A program made the translations under genes and the position numbers. This document shows, piece after piece, positions 52,180-62,900 of a stretch of 64,000 nt of DNA. Location of the stretch: the NCBI GenBank assembly GCA_910574455.1, contig CAJSYZ010000001.1:3145424-3209423 (forward strand). The letters run 5' to 3'. Position 1 is the stretch's first letter; each line of letters begins with the position of its first letter. A model generated the notes under the pieces. That model was given only the letters and a program-made list of their open reading frames with translations, made no database searches and had not been told where the DNA came from. The DNA comes from Trichaptum fuscoviolaceum. Its lineage: Eukaryota; Basidiomycota; Agaricomycetes; Hymenochaetales; Trichaptaceae.

Positions 52180-53612
52180 GCTTTATTATTCCTGCAGCAT
52201 AGCTAAGTACATGACCTATCTACAACGGAGGCGCCCGTCATCGAGGTAAACTACGAAACTGGGCGGGAGGTGCCCGCCACCGAAGGTGGCGGCTAAGTGG
52301 GCGCACCGCCTATTAAGGAAGGGAAAAGGAAGAGGAGAGATTGGTTTACATATCACCACGCCCATGTCAAGGCGCAGGTGAACCTACACTACAAGCACAA
52401 ACGAAGTTTAGAAAAGAGGGCGCGTCCGGGCACAGTACCTGGGCGTTAACCTGGGTAAAGCACCGTTCTGTCTGGGATCGCTGGTGCCTCATACATAAAA
52501 GAAGTAAGTTGCATCAAAGATCAAGAGGAGGGTCTGAAACGTGACCGTTAAAATCATAAAGATCCGGGTCCGTGTCCTGAGTGCGTGGTCCAAGGGCGCG
52601 CCGTACGTACACACGAAGGGTCGTCAGGTCCATGTCCTGGTCGGTTGGGAGGCCATCTAGCTCCATCATCGCAAATGCAAGGCGGATGGCAGCTGAGGTG
52701 CGCTGAGTGGGGCGGTCGAGATGCCTAGTGAACTTAAGCCACTTGCGAATCACGTCGATGAGGGGTTCGTCTGCCCACTCTGTGTGGTGGGCTGGGAGTG
52801 GGGTGCCTTTGGGCCAGACCTTACCAATCCAAGGGCGGAAAGTCTCGCAACCACCAAGTATGTGGGCGGCGGTCTGGGCAGGCCAAGGGGGGTGATTGTG
52901 CCAACGACAGTAGGTGATCAGGCCGTTTCTGCGCCTATATTCTGGGCTCATGCGCATCCAGTACGCCCCAAAGGGGCCAGCGCAGCAGAGGACTTGAGCA
53001 ACTGCTGAGATCTCAGCGCGGGGGTAGGTGTCCGACATCTCCATGAGTGCGCGCGGACGACGTTTTGGTGGGCCTGTGATTGCCAAGTACTTGTCGGCAG
53101 TGGAGGCAGTGGCATGGGCGAGGTGGTCCTCCCATTGCTTCTGGGCGTTGAGGGTGTTCTGCTCGCGGAGGGCGGATATCGAAGGAAGGGAAGATGAGGG
53201 TGGCAGTTCTGTGGCTTTCTTTGCCTCTTCATCAGCCCATTCGTTTCCTGGGACGCCTGAGTGACCCGGGCACCAGTGAAACTCGATTTTGAGGTTGGGG
53301 TGAATGTCCAGCAGGTTGGTGATGCCTGCTTTCCAAGCGAGTAGTAAGTGGGCGCCAGGTGCTGAGGGCCAGTCGCGGACGAGGCGAAGGGCGGTTAGCG
53401 AATCTGACATGAAGCACTGCTGCCAGCCTTCTGATTGAATGAAATATAGCCTTACTGTAAAACCTTTTTTGCATTTCCCTCAGCAAATGCTGGTTGATGA
53501 AGGGCAGGCTGGGGCAGCCTTGCTGCACTCTGATGAAGGGGATGCATACCTAGGAAATACTAGGCCTGCAATACCTATTGGAAATATACTACAGAATAAT
53601 AGATAATGCTAT

Positions 53613-54434
53613 TGCATACCCACCGCTTTTTTGGGTTAATTATAGCATTCAGGCACTGTTGATTGAAAGCATGCTGTAATAAATCAGAATTTCATAATTT
53701 CCATCTATTTTGAGATATGAGGCACATCAGGGTCCAGGACCCTGAGGTCTGGCAGGTTCCAGGTCACTTGGTGCCGCTTTAGAGGAGGTCGTGGGAATAA
53801 ACTCAAATTAACCTTTGCAGGTGCTACAGGCCTTCTAAAATAGCACAAAAATAGCCAAAAAATCAGAAAATATTCCTGGACACTGCCGCTTCGCCCTAGC
53901 GTGGGAACTACGCTTCCGGACGACCATATTAGGGTACCAGTGTGCTCTGGGCCCCTCTGGGCCCTTCCTAAAGCGGTAAAAATCATCATAAAATAGATAA
54001 TTATATTCATTTGCACCTGCATATATGCAGGCTTGCCCTGGGCTTACCAGCAGTAGATAAAATACACTAAAATCATAAAATATTAGTAGAAGCATATCAA
54101 ACATGATCTGGATGGCTAAATATGGTAATACCAGCTGGGAACATGTGTAGAACATCAAAACATGTTCTATTTTTATTGCTGAACATATGGGGCCCATTAC
54201 ACCATATTGGAGTACTGCCGGAATGCAAATTTTGATGGGAATCCAATGGGACGTACTAGAAGAGCTGAAACGGGCTTTGACAGCGCCAAAATACGCATTT
54301 TTCATATTGTTACAAACTATTCATTCATTTTATTGTTATTTTTGTTCTAGCACTTCTACTGCACGTAAAGGCATGTATAAATAGTCGAAATGGTACAGAA
54401 CGACGAGGGGAACAATAATATGACCTTAGAACAG
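53613..54434 (+). repeat. Left inner arm of the palindrome
   Basis: About 820 bp whose reverse complement at 55163-55984 matches base for base wherever I compared. Divergence starts sharply on both sides, for example CAGCCACGCGAGG against CAGCTACGCGGGA. Confidence 0.85.
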
Positions 54435-55162
54435 CCACGCGAGGGCTATATATAGCTCTACCACACTAACCATTTTCGGAGTGCATGCAATTATTGTTAG
54501 TCATTCCTATGCATGTATGTACACTGTGTCTATGTTCTGATAGCTTTAGATAGCTCTCTATATATACTTCTCATGCTGTACGAGGTTTTGCGGCAATCGG
54601 AGCTCATTTGAAATTGATATAAGGCATACAATGTTCGGAAAGATGGGTCAATTTTAATTTATGGGGAGGGTTATGGGTCAGGCACATAGTGCCAAACATT
54701 CACTATGACTATCCTAAACATATTTCAAATGCATGTTTGGGGTACAGATAGAATCTGTAAGTTATATGTCTTTCTGACATAACATGTGCATTCTGATATT
54801 ACACTTAGCATCTCATCCTACAATGTTGTATATAACTTCTACATTTCAATGACATCCTAAACATGCATTTGGATTATGATTAGGATAGTTATAGTGAATG
54901 TTTGGCACTATATGCCTGACCCATAACCTTCCCAATAAATTAAAATTGACCTATCTTTCCAAGACTTGTATACCTTATATCAATTTGAAATGCGCTCCGA
55001 TTGACGTGAAACTTCACACAATGCAAGAGGTATATACAGACAGCTATTTAAAGCTTTCAGATTACGTGCACAGTATACAGACATGTATATGAGAGACTAA
55101 CAATATTTGCATGCACTCCGAAAATAGTTAGTGTGTTAGAGCTATATATAGCTCCCGCGTAG

Positions 55163-55984
55163 CTGTTCTAAGGTCATATTATTGTTCCCCTCGTCGTTCT
55201 GTACCATTTCGACTATTTATACATGCCTTTACGTGCAGTAGAAGTGCTAGAACAAAAATAACAATAAAATGAATGAATAGTTTGTAACAATATGAAAAAT
55301 GCGTATTTTGGCGCTGTCAAAGCCCGTTTCAGCTCTTCTAGTACGTCCCATTGGATTCCCATCAAAATTTGCATTCCGGCAGTACTCCAATATGGTGTAA
55401 TGGGCCCCATATGTTCAGCAATAAAAATAGAACATGTTTTGATGTTCTACACATGTTCCCAGCTGGTATTACCATATTTAGCCATCCAGATCATGTTTGA
55501 TATGCTTCTACTAATATTTTATGATTTTAGTGTATTTTATCTACTGCTGGTAAGCCCAGGGCAAGCCTGCATATATGCAGGTGCAAATGAATATAATTAT
55601 CTATTTTATGATGATTTTTACCGCTTTAGGAAGGGCCCAGAGGGGCCCAGAGCACACTGGTACCCTAATATGGTCGTCCGGAAGCGTAGTTCCCACGCTA
55701 GGGCGAAGCGGCAGTGTCCAGGAATATTTTCTGATTTTTTGGCTATTTTTGTGCTATTTTAGAAGGCCTGTAGCACCTGCAAAGGTTAATTTGAGTTTAT
55801 TCCCACGACCTCCTCTAAAGCGGCACCAAGTGACCTGGAACCTGCCAGACCTCAGGGTCCTGGACCCTGATGTGCCTCATATCTCAAAATAGATGGAAAT
55901 TATGAAATTCTGATTTATTACAGCATGCTTTCAATCAACAGTGCCTGAATGCTATAATTAACCCAAAAAAGCGGTGGGTATGCA
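55163..55984 (-). repeat. Right inner arm of the palindrome
   Basis: Inverted partner of 53613-54434. The outer arms (53415-53612 and 55985-56269) are clearly diverged and differ in length by about 87 bp. Confidence 0.85.
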
Positions 55985-56559
55985 ATGCATTATTCTATTA
56001 TCCAGTGCTATAATCCCAATTGGTATTGTATGCCTAGTATTCCCTAGGTATGCATCCCCTTCATCAGAGTGCAGCAAGGCTGTGTTTTGTATTCATTGCT
56101 TCAGCCAGCATTTGCTGAATGAAATGCAAAAAAAGTTCTACAGCAAGGCTATATTTCATTCAATCAGTTGAGCTATACCCATTTGCAACTGCTGTACTTC
56201 ATTCAATCAGATAAATTAGTATATCCAGCATTTACTGTATATCATTGAATGAAATGGCTGGTAGGACTGCATGAAGACAATGGACTCCACTTCCAGGAGG
56301 TGGCGGCCGAAGTGAGAGGCAGCCCAAGCTGGAGCAGACGCAAGGGAGAAGATCTCAGCGTCAGTGGCAGTGGCGATTTTGGGGGAAGCGCAGTGTCTGA
56401 AGCCCAAGCGATGTTGACCGCGCATAGCGACGATTGCTGAGCCAGACTTGTGCTCAAGTCTGGAGCCGTCTGTGAAGATCTGGACGGAGGATGTGGTGCA
56501 CAGGGAGTTGGCAGATGAGACAAACGCCTGGCGAGTGTCAGTGTCAACGGGACCGGCAG

Positions 56560-58249
56560 GTCCGCCTCTGCAATTACTATGGCCAGCAGGCGCCAGGGAG
56601 GGTAGCCCCAACCCCCACTTACCCAGGTGAGTCGTTTCTCTTCAGTCTCACCCCGGCAATAGCCGCTTCCCTAACAATCGCTGGCGACTTCAATCGCCGG
56701 CATCGTTCCTGGTCAGAGTTGCCATGTTCCAATGCCGAGTCAAACAGGGGGCAACCCTTGGATGACTTCTTCCGAGAGCATGGACATGAGCCTGCCCATC
56801 ACCCAGATGTGGACACTTGTCCGGGTAAAGATGGGCCGCGTTGTCCGATCGATATGGTTTGGACTGCGCCCAATATCCCACCAGAGCAGGTGATGGATAC
56901 ATTCACCAGCTCCCACTCCGCTCTCTCAGACCACACCCTACTCACATGGGAGGTGCCAGTTGGACCGTTCGTCCACCTTCCAAGGCCCCCCAGACTGTCT
57001 AATGATGACAGAGAGGCGTGGTGTGCCACTGCCTTTCCCTTGCTGCATGAGGCGTTCGCGCTTCCTGCGTCAGACAAGGCTGAACTAGATGCCAAAGCCA
57101 AAGCCATTCAATCTGCAATGGTGGCGGCGATGGAATCAATGACTAAACCCAGAAAGCGCTCCAAGACAGAGGTCCCATGGTGGTCCCCTGAGTGCTCATC
57201 CTCTCTCGCGGCAATTAAGGACGCCCCTACCGCCCGTTTGCGCGCCGCTGCTAAACGCGCCTTCAAAGCCACCACCAGAGCAGCGCGTCGCGTGTTCTAT
57301 GCAGAACAGGTGAAAGACGCCAATTCCACCAATATCTGGAGCTGGGCCAAGCGCGGCCTCGGTATCCGCCCTACTCCTGTGCCTTCGCTGAGGAAACCAG
57401 ACGGCACCTTCACCACCACTGAGCAGGAGAAAGCTGAGTTGTTTCATTCTACCTACTTTCCTCCTCCCCCACCACTTCCAGCAGCGGGCTTACGCCCGCT
57501 GCCCCCACCTTCTGCAGCGGTGCCTCCAATACTCATGAAAGAGCTTATGGACGCCCTGGCCGGCACTTCCAACTTGTCTGCTCCTGGCCCCTCGGGCGTC
57601 GGATACCGTCCCCTCAAATGGGTGATTGGATCCTTCGCTAAAGAGGTGCTATCTTTGTTCAACGACTGTCTGCGCTTGGGCCACCACCCAGCGTGCTGGC
57701 GGATAACAAAGGTAGTAATGCTCAGGAAGCCAAACAAGAAGGACCAATTCTCTCCTCGGTCTTACAGACCGATTACTCTTGAGGAGACCTTAGGGAAACT
57801 CCTTGAGAAGATTCTTGCTAACCGTCTCCAGTTTCTGGCTAACACCCAGAACTGGCTTCCCCCAAACCAGTATGGCGGTCGTCAAGGACACTCTGTCTAC
57901 GACGCCGCCCAACGCCTTTTACAGATTGTGGAGAAAGCCCAGTCGGAAGACAAAGTGTGTTCTGTCCTAGCGGTGGACATACAAGGCTTCTTTGACTCGG
58001 TTCATCCACAACATCTCCACCACCGGCTCTTGGAGTTAGGTTGTTCGCCAGACATGGCGGACTGGTGCCTTTCTTTCATGACCGGGCGGGAGGCTGCTAT
58101 CTCTTTTGATGGCACCACACTCCCTAGTGTCCGTAAACCGGACTTTGGGACGCCTCAGGGCTCCCCAGTCTCACCAATTCTCTCCACTCTTTTTGCAGCT
58201 ATTGCGATTCAGCGGTTCCACCACCCTGACTGCGAGCTCCTAGCATCCT
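56560..58249 (+). pseudogene. LINE-A3 ORF2, endonuclease end to RT motif B
   Basis: Resumes LINE-A3 at RLCNYYGQQAPG. Endonuclease blocks GDFNRRHRSW and SDHTLLTW, RT fingers, AVDIQGFFDSV and TPQGSPVSPI are present. It stops after CELLA, before YVDD, at a breakpoint to foreign sequence. About 560 codons are open. It differs from the inverted copy at 62240-63921 by a handful of residues (KILANRL against KIIANRL, AARRVF against AACRVF). Confidence 0.86.
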
Positions 58250-58318
58250 GAGCAAGTGATGGATACATTCACTAGTTCGCCATCTCCCCTTTCTGATCAT
58301 ACCATTCTCAAATGGGCG

Positions 58319-58320
<2 letters not shown>
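58250..58320 (+). pseudogene. Inverted LINE-B3 endonuclease fragment with inverted target duplication
   Basis: Codons for EQVMDTFTSSPSPLSDHTILKWA on the plus strand, although LINE-B3 lies on the minus strand. It ends CTCAAATGGGCGCT, the reverse complement of the LINE-A3 duplication, directly followed by 47 T. That is what an inverted LINE-A3 3' flank would look like. Confidence 0.82.
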
Positions 58321-58368
<48 letters not shown>

Positions 58369-58496
58369 GCTTTATTATTCCTGCAGCATAGCTAAGTACA
58401 TGACCTATCTACAACGGAGGCGCCCGTCATCGAGGTAAACTACGAAACTGGGCGGGAGGTGCCCGCCACCGAAGGTGGCGGCTAAGTGGGCGCACC

Positions 58497-58981
58497 CTCA
58501 AGTTCTCTGCTGCGCTGGCCCCTTTGGGGCGTACTGGATGCGCATGAGCCCAGAATATAGGCGCAGAAACGGCCTGATCACCTACTGTCGTTGGCACAAT
58601 CATCCCCCTTGGCCTGCCCAGACCGCCGCCCACATACTTGGTGGTTGCGAGACTTTCCGCCCTTGGATTGGTAAGGTCTGGCCCAAAGGCACCCCACTCC
58701 CAGCCCACCACACAGAGTGGGCAGACGAACCCCTTATCGACGTGATTCGCAAGTGGCTTAAGTTCACTAGGCATCTCGACCGCCCCACTCAGCGCACCTC
58801 AGCTGCCATCCGCCTTGCATTTGCGATGATGGAGCTAGATGGCCTCCCAACCGACCAGGACATGGACCTAACGACCCTTCGTGTGTACGTACGGCGCGCC
58901 CTTGGACCACGCACTCAGGACACGGACCCGGATCTTTATGATTTTAACGGTCACGTATCAGACCCTCCTCTTGATCTTTGA
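58497..58981 (+). pseudogene. LINE-A5 ORF2 C-terminus
   Basis: Encodes CCAGPFGAYWMRM, the C-H-H-C group (CRWHNHPPWP...HILGGC) and the usual C-terminus to DPPLDL. No catalytic domain remains. Confidence 0.88.
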
Positions 58982-59340
58982 TGCAACTTACTTCTTTGTT
59001 ATGTATGAGGCACCAGCGATCCCAGACAGAACGGTGCTTTACCCAGGTTAACGCCCAGGTACTGTGCCCGGACGCGCCCTCTTTTCTAAACTTCGTCTGT
59101 GCTTGTAGTGTAGGTTCACCTGCGCCTTGACATGGGCGTGGTGATATGTAAACCAATCTCTCCTCTTCCTTTTCCCTTCCTTAATAGGCGGTGCGCCCAC
59201 TTAGCTGCCACCTTCGGTGGCGGGCACCTCCCGCCCAGTTTCGTAGTTTACCTCGATGACGGGCGCCTCCGTCGTAGATAGGTCATGTACTTAGCTATGC
59301 TGCAGGAATAATAAAGCCAAAAAAAAAAAAAAAAAAAAAA
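58497..59340 (+). mobile_element. LINE-A5, short 5'-truncated LINE
   Basis: 844 bp: the last ~160 ORF2 codons, 3' UTR with UUCG hairpin (about 59204-59225) and poly(A) 59319-59340. Target duplication GTGGGCGCACC at 58486-58496 and 59341-59351, within the 3' UTR of the host LINE. Confidence 0.93.
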
Positions 59341-59559
59341 GTGGGCGCACCGCCTATTAAAGAAAGGGAAAGGAAGAGGAGAGATTGGTTTACATATCAC
59401 CGCGCCCATGTCAAGGTGCAGGTGAACCTACACTACAAGCACAAACGAAGTTTAGAAAAGAGGGCGCGTCCGGGCACAGTACCTGGGCGTTAACCTGGGT
59501 AAAGCACCGTTCTGTCTGGGATCGCTGGTGCCTCATACATAACAAAGAAGTAAGTTGCA

Positions 59560-59906
59560 TCAAAGATCAAGAGGAGGGTCTGAAACGTGACCGTTAAAAT
59601 CATAAAGATCCGGGTCCGTGTCCTGAGTGCGTGGTCCAAGGGCACGCCGTACGTACACACGAAGGGTCGTCAGGTCCATGTCCTGGTCGGTTGGGAGGCC
59701 ATCTAGCTCCATCATCGCAAATGCAAGGCGGATGGCAGCTGAGGTGCGCTGAGTGGGGCGGTCGAGATGCCTAGTGAACTTAAGCCACTTGCGAATCACG
59801 TCGATAAGGGGTTCGTCTGCCCACTCTGTGTGGTGGGCTGGGAGTGGGGTGCCTTTGGGCCAGACCTTACCAATCCAAGGGCGGAAAGTCTCGCAACCAC
59901 CAAGTA
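59560..59906 (-). pseudogene. LINE-A ORF2 C-terminus of the inverted tail
   Basis: About 115 codons ending DPPLDL, cut upstream at the codons for ILGGC by LINE-A6. Confidence 0.87.
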
Positions 59907-62900
59907 TTTTTTTTTTTTTTTTTTTTTTTGGCTTTATTATTCCTGCAGCATAGCTAAGTACATGACCTATCTACGACGGAGGCGCCCGTCATCGAGGTAA
60001 ACTACGAAACTGGGCGGGAGGTGCCCGCCACCGGGGGTGGCGGCTAAGTGGGCGCACCGCCTATTAAAGAAGGGAAAAGGAAGAGGAGAGATTGGTTTAC
60101 ATATCACCACGCCCATGTCAAGGCGCAGGTGAACCTACACTACAAGCACAGACGAAGTTTAGAAAAGAGGGCGCGTCCGGGCACAGTACCTGGGCGTTAA
60201 CCTGGGTAAAGCACCGTTCTGTCTGGGATCGCTGGTGCCTCATACATAAAAGAAGTAAGTTGCATCAAAGATCAAGAGGAGGGTCTGAAACGTGACCGTT
60301 AAAATCATAAAGATCCGGGTCCGTGTCCTGAGTGCGTGGTCCAAGGGCGCGCCGTACGTACACACGAAGGGTCGTCAGGTCCATGTCCTGGTCGGTTGGG
60401 AGGCCATCTAGCTCCATCATCGCAAATGCAAGGCGGATGGCAGCTGAGGTGCGCTGAGTGGGGCGGTCGAGATGCTTAGTGAACTTAAGCCACTTGCGAA
60501 TCACGTCGATAAGGGGTTCATCTGCCCACTCTGTGTGGTGGGCTGGGAGTGGGGTGCCTTTAGGCCAGACCTTTCCAATCCAAGGGCGGAAAGTCTCGCA
60601 GCCACCAAGTATGTGGGCGGCGGTCTGGGCAGGCCAAGGGGGGTGATTGTGCCAACGACAGTAGGTGATCAGGCCGTTTCTGCGCCTATATTCTGGGCTC
60701 ATGCGCATCCAGTACGCCCCGAAGGGGCCAGCGCAGCAGAGGACTTGAGCAACTGCTGAAATCTCAGCGCGGGGGGTGTCCGACATCTCCATGAGTGCGC
60801 GCGGACGACGTTTTGGTGGGCCTGTGATTGCCAAGTATTTGTCGGCAGTGGAGGCAGTGGCATGGGCGAGGTGGTCCTCCCATTGCTTCTGGGCGTTGAG
60901 GGTGTTCTGCTCGCGGAGGGCGGATATCGAAGGAAGGGAAGATGAGGGTGGCAGTTCTGTGGCTTTCTTTGCCTCTTCATCAGCCCACTCGTTTCCTGGG
61001 ACGCCTGAGTGACCTGGGCACCAGTGAAACTCGATTTTGAGGTTGGGATGAATGTCTAGCAGGTTGGTGATGCCTGCTTTCCAAGCAAGTAGTAGGTGGG
61101 CGCCAGGTGCTGATGGCCAGTCGCGGACAAGGCGAAGAGCGGTTAGCGAGTCTGACATGAAGACGATGGACTCCACTTCCAGGAGGTGGCGGCCGAAGTG
61201 AGAGGCAGCCCAAGCTGGAGCAGACGCGAGGGAGAAGATCTCAGCGTCAGTGGCAGTGGCGATTTTGGGGGAAGCGCAGTGTCTGAAGCCCAAGCGATGA
61301 TGACCGCGCATAGCGACAATTGCTGAGCCAGACTTGTGCTCGAGTCTGGAGCCGTCTGTGAAGATCTGGACGGAGGTGGTGGTGCACAGAGAGTTGGCAG
61401 ATGCGACAAACGCCTGGCGAGTGTCAGTGTCAACGGGACCGGCAGGGATGGCAAATTTGAGGCGTCCTCCAGCAAAGGCAAGTGGATCCTCCCAGGGAGA
61501 GTGTGTGTACGCAGGGACCTGTTGGGCAATCGGGACACGGTCGGCAAGCGAAGAAGAGTACAGGCGTGGTTTTTGTGCTGCAGGAATAGCACGTCTACCT
61601 ACAGAATGAGGAGTGCGCCAAAGGCGAAGAGCATGATTAGTTTTAAGATAATTGAAATAAAACTGAAACGGGGGCATAGAGCAAAGATAATTGGTGCTTA
61701 GCGGTGAAGCGCCTCGGTAGACACCAAGGATCCACCTGCAAGCGGTGTTTTGGACACCCTGTAGACGAGCCACAAGGGTCTTCTGGCGGGTGCCAGTGTA
61801 CCAAACCGGCGCAGCCCATGCGAGGACTGTTCTGACGCAGGCTGAGTAAAGCTGGCGAAGGTTGAGGGCGGACATGCCTCGCTCTGTGTTGGCGAGCAGG
61901 CGAATGGCAGCGAGTGTTGAGAGGCCCTTGGAGCGCATGCGCTCAACATGGGGTTTGAAAGACAAGGCCGGATCCCACCAGATCCCCAACCACCGAAGTG
62001 GGATGGAGGGCTTAATGAGAGTGTCCTCGTCGAGTTGGACGCCCCGGGAGTCCCAGCCGCGATATCTTTGGCGACGCCCAGGGGGGTGGAAATGGAGGAG
62101 CTCGGTCTTCGCGGTCTCGATGTTGAGATTGATGTCGTTGAAGTTCGAGTTGAGGTGGTGGTAAGCGCCTACTAAGTTCCTGCAGTTGGCGGTGACTGAT
62201 GAGCCAGTGATGGCAATCATGTGGTCGTCGACGTATGCAAGGAGCTCGCAGTCAGGGTGGCGGAACCGCTGAATCGCAATAGCTGCAAAAAGAGTGGAGA
62301 GAATGGGTGAGACTGGGGAGCCCTGAGGCGTCCCAAAGTCCGGTTTACGGACACTAGGGAGTGTGGTGCCATCGAAAGAGATAGCAGCCTCCCGCCCGGT
62401 CATGAAAGAAAGGCACCAGTCCGCCATGTCTGGCGAACAACCTAACTCCAAGAGCCGGTGGTGGAGATGTTGTGGATGAACTGAGTCAAAGAAGCCTTGT
62501 ATGTCCACCGCTAGGACAGAACACACTTTGTCTTCTGACTGGGCTTTCTCCACAATCTGTAAGAGGCGTTGGGCGGCGTCGTAGACAGAGTGCCCTTGAC
62601 GACCGCCATACTGGTTTGGAGGAAGCCAGTTCTGGGTGTTAGCCAGAAACTGGAGACGGTTAGCAATGATCTTCTCAAGGAGTTTCCCTAAGGTCTCCTC
62701 AAGAGTAATCGGTCTGTAGGACCGAGGAGAAAATTGGTCCTTCTTGTTTGGCTTCCTGAGCATTACTACCTTCGTTATCCGCCAGCACGCTGGGTGGTGA
62801 CCCAAGCGCAGACAGTCGTTGAACAAAGATAGCACCTCCTTAGCGAAGGATCCAATCACCCATTTGAGGGGACGGTATCCAACGCCCGAGGGGCCAGGAG

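Larger units (their letters stand above)
53415..56269. mobile_element. 2.86-kb palindromic (foldback) DNA element, unknown superfamily
   Basis: The whole insert is an imperfect inverted repeat centred near 54799, flanked by the 7-bp duplication CATGAAG (53408-53414, 56270-56276). Tips: CACTGCTGCCAGCC left, CAGTCCTACCAGCC read inward on the right (11 of 14 match). GAATGAAAT motifs recur near both ends. It is AT-rich, unlike all neighbours. No transposase is visible, so it is probably non-autonomous. A 156-codon frame occurs in both arms (53835-54305, 55292-55762) but has no recognisable motif. Tips and duplication length are closest to hAT-like elements; this is a guess. Confidence 0.8.
52149..56559 (-). 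mobile_element. LINE-A4, 5'-truncated LINE with a palindromic element inside
   Basis: Poly(T) 52149-52178, 3' UTR, the C-terminal part of ORF2, then truncation at the RNase H boundary (56559). Target duplication GTCCGCCTCTGCAA at 52135-52148 and 56560-56573. The palindromic element occupies 53415-56269 (TSD CATGAAG). Confidence 0.9.
52514..56559 (-). pseudogene. LINE-A ORF2 C-terminal part (RNase H), split by the palindromic element
   Basis: 56559-56270 encodes the RNase H start (PVDTDTRQAF, FTDGSRLEH, TDAEIF, ESIVFM). 53414-52514 resumes at MSDSLTALR and runs through CPGHSGVPGNEWADEEA and the C-H-H-C group to the stop after DPPLDL. Without the insert the frame is continuous. The 3' UTR (52513-52180) has the UUCG hairpin at 52274-52292. 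Confidence 0.88.
50899..58249 (+). mobile_element. LINE-A3, 5'-complete LINE-A with internal deletion, interrupted and inverted
   Basis: The 5' UTR resembles that of LINE-B (CTTGACCTCTAACCACTACCTTCC). The body runs 50899-52148 and 56560-58249 around the inserted LINE-A4. The right part ends abruptly inside RT at CTCCTAGCAT. Its target duplication AGCGCCCATTTGAG reappears as the reverse complement at 58307-58320, next to a LINE-A poly(T), so the 3' end seems to have been inverted. Confidence 0.82.
58321..59906 (-). mobile_element. LINE-A 3' end, probably the inverted tail of LINE-A3
   Basis: Poly(T) 58321-58367, 3' UTR, then ORF2 C-terminal codons up to 59906. Interrupted by LINE-A5 (58497-59340) and ended by LINE-A6 at 59907. 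Its 5' continuation is not in the window. Confidence 0.8.

Noticed and set aside
53835..54305. 156-residue protein encoded in both palindrome arms
   Set aside because: Conserved only because the arms are identical in DNA. No motif, and an AT-rich frame of a length expected by chance under forced identity.
58321..58367. Poly(T) runs as sequencing noise
   Set aside because: Each run borders a LINE 3' UTR end (GGCTTTATTATT), so it is the poly(A) tail of a minus-strand insertion; only the exact lengths are doubtful.
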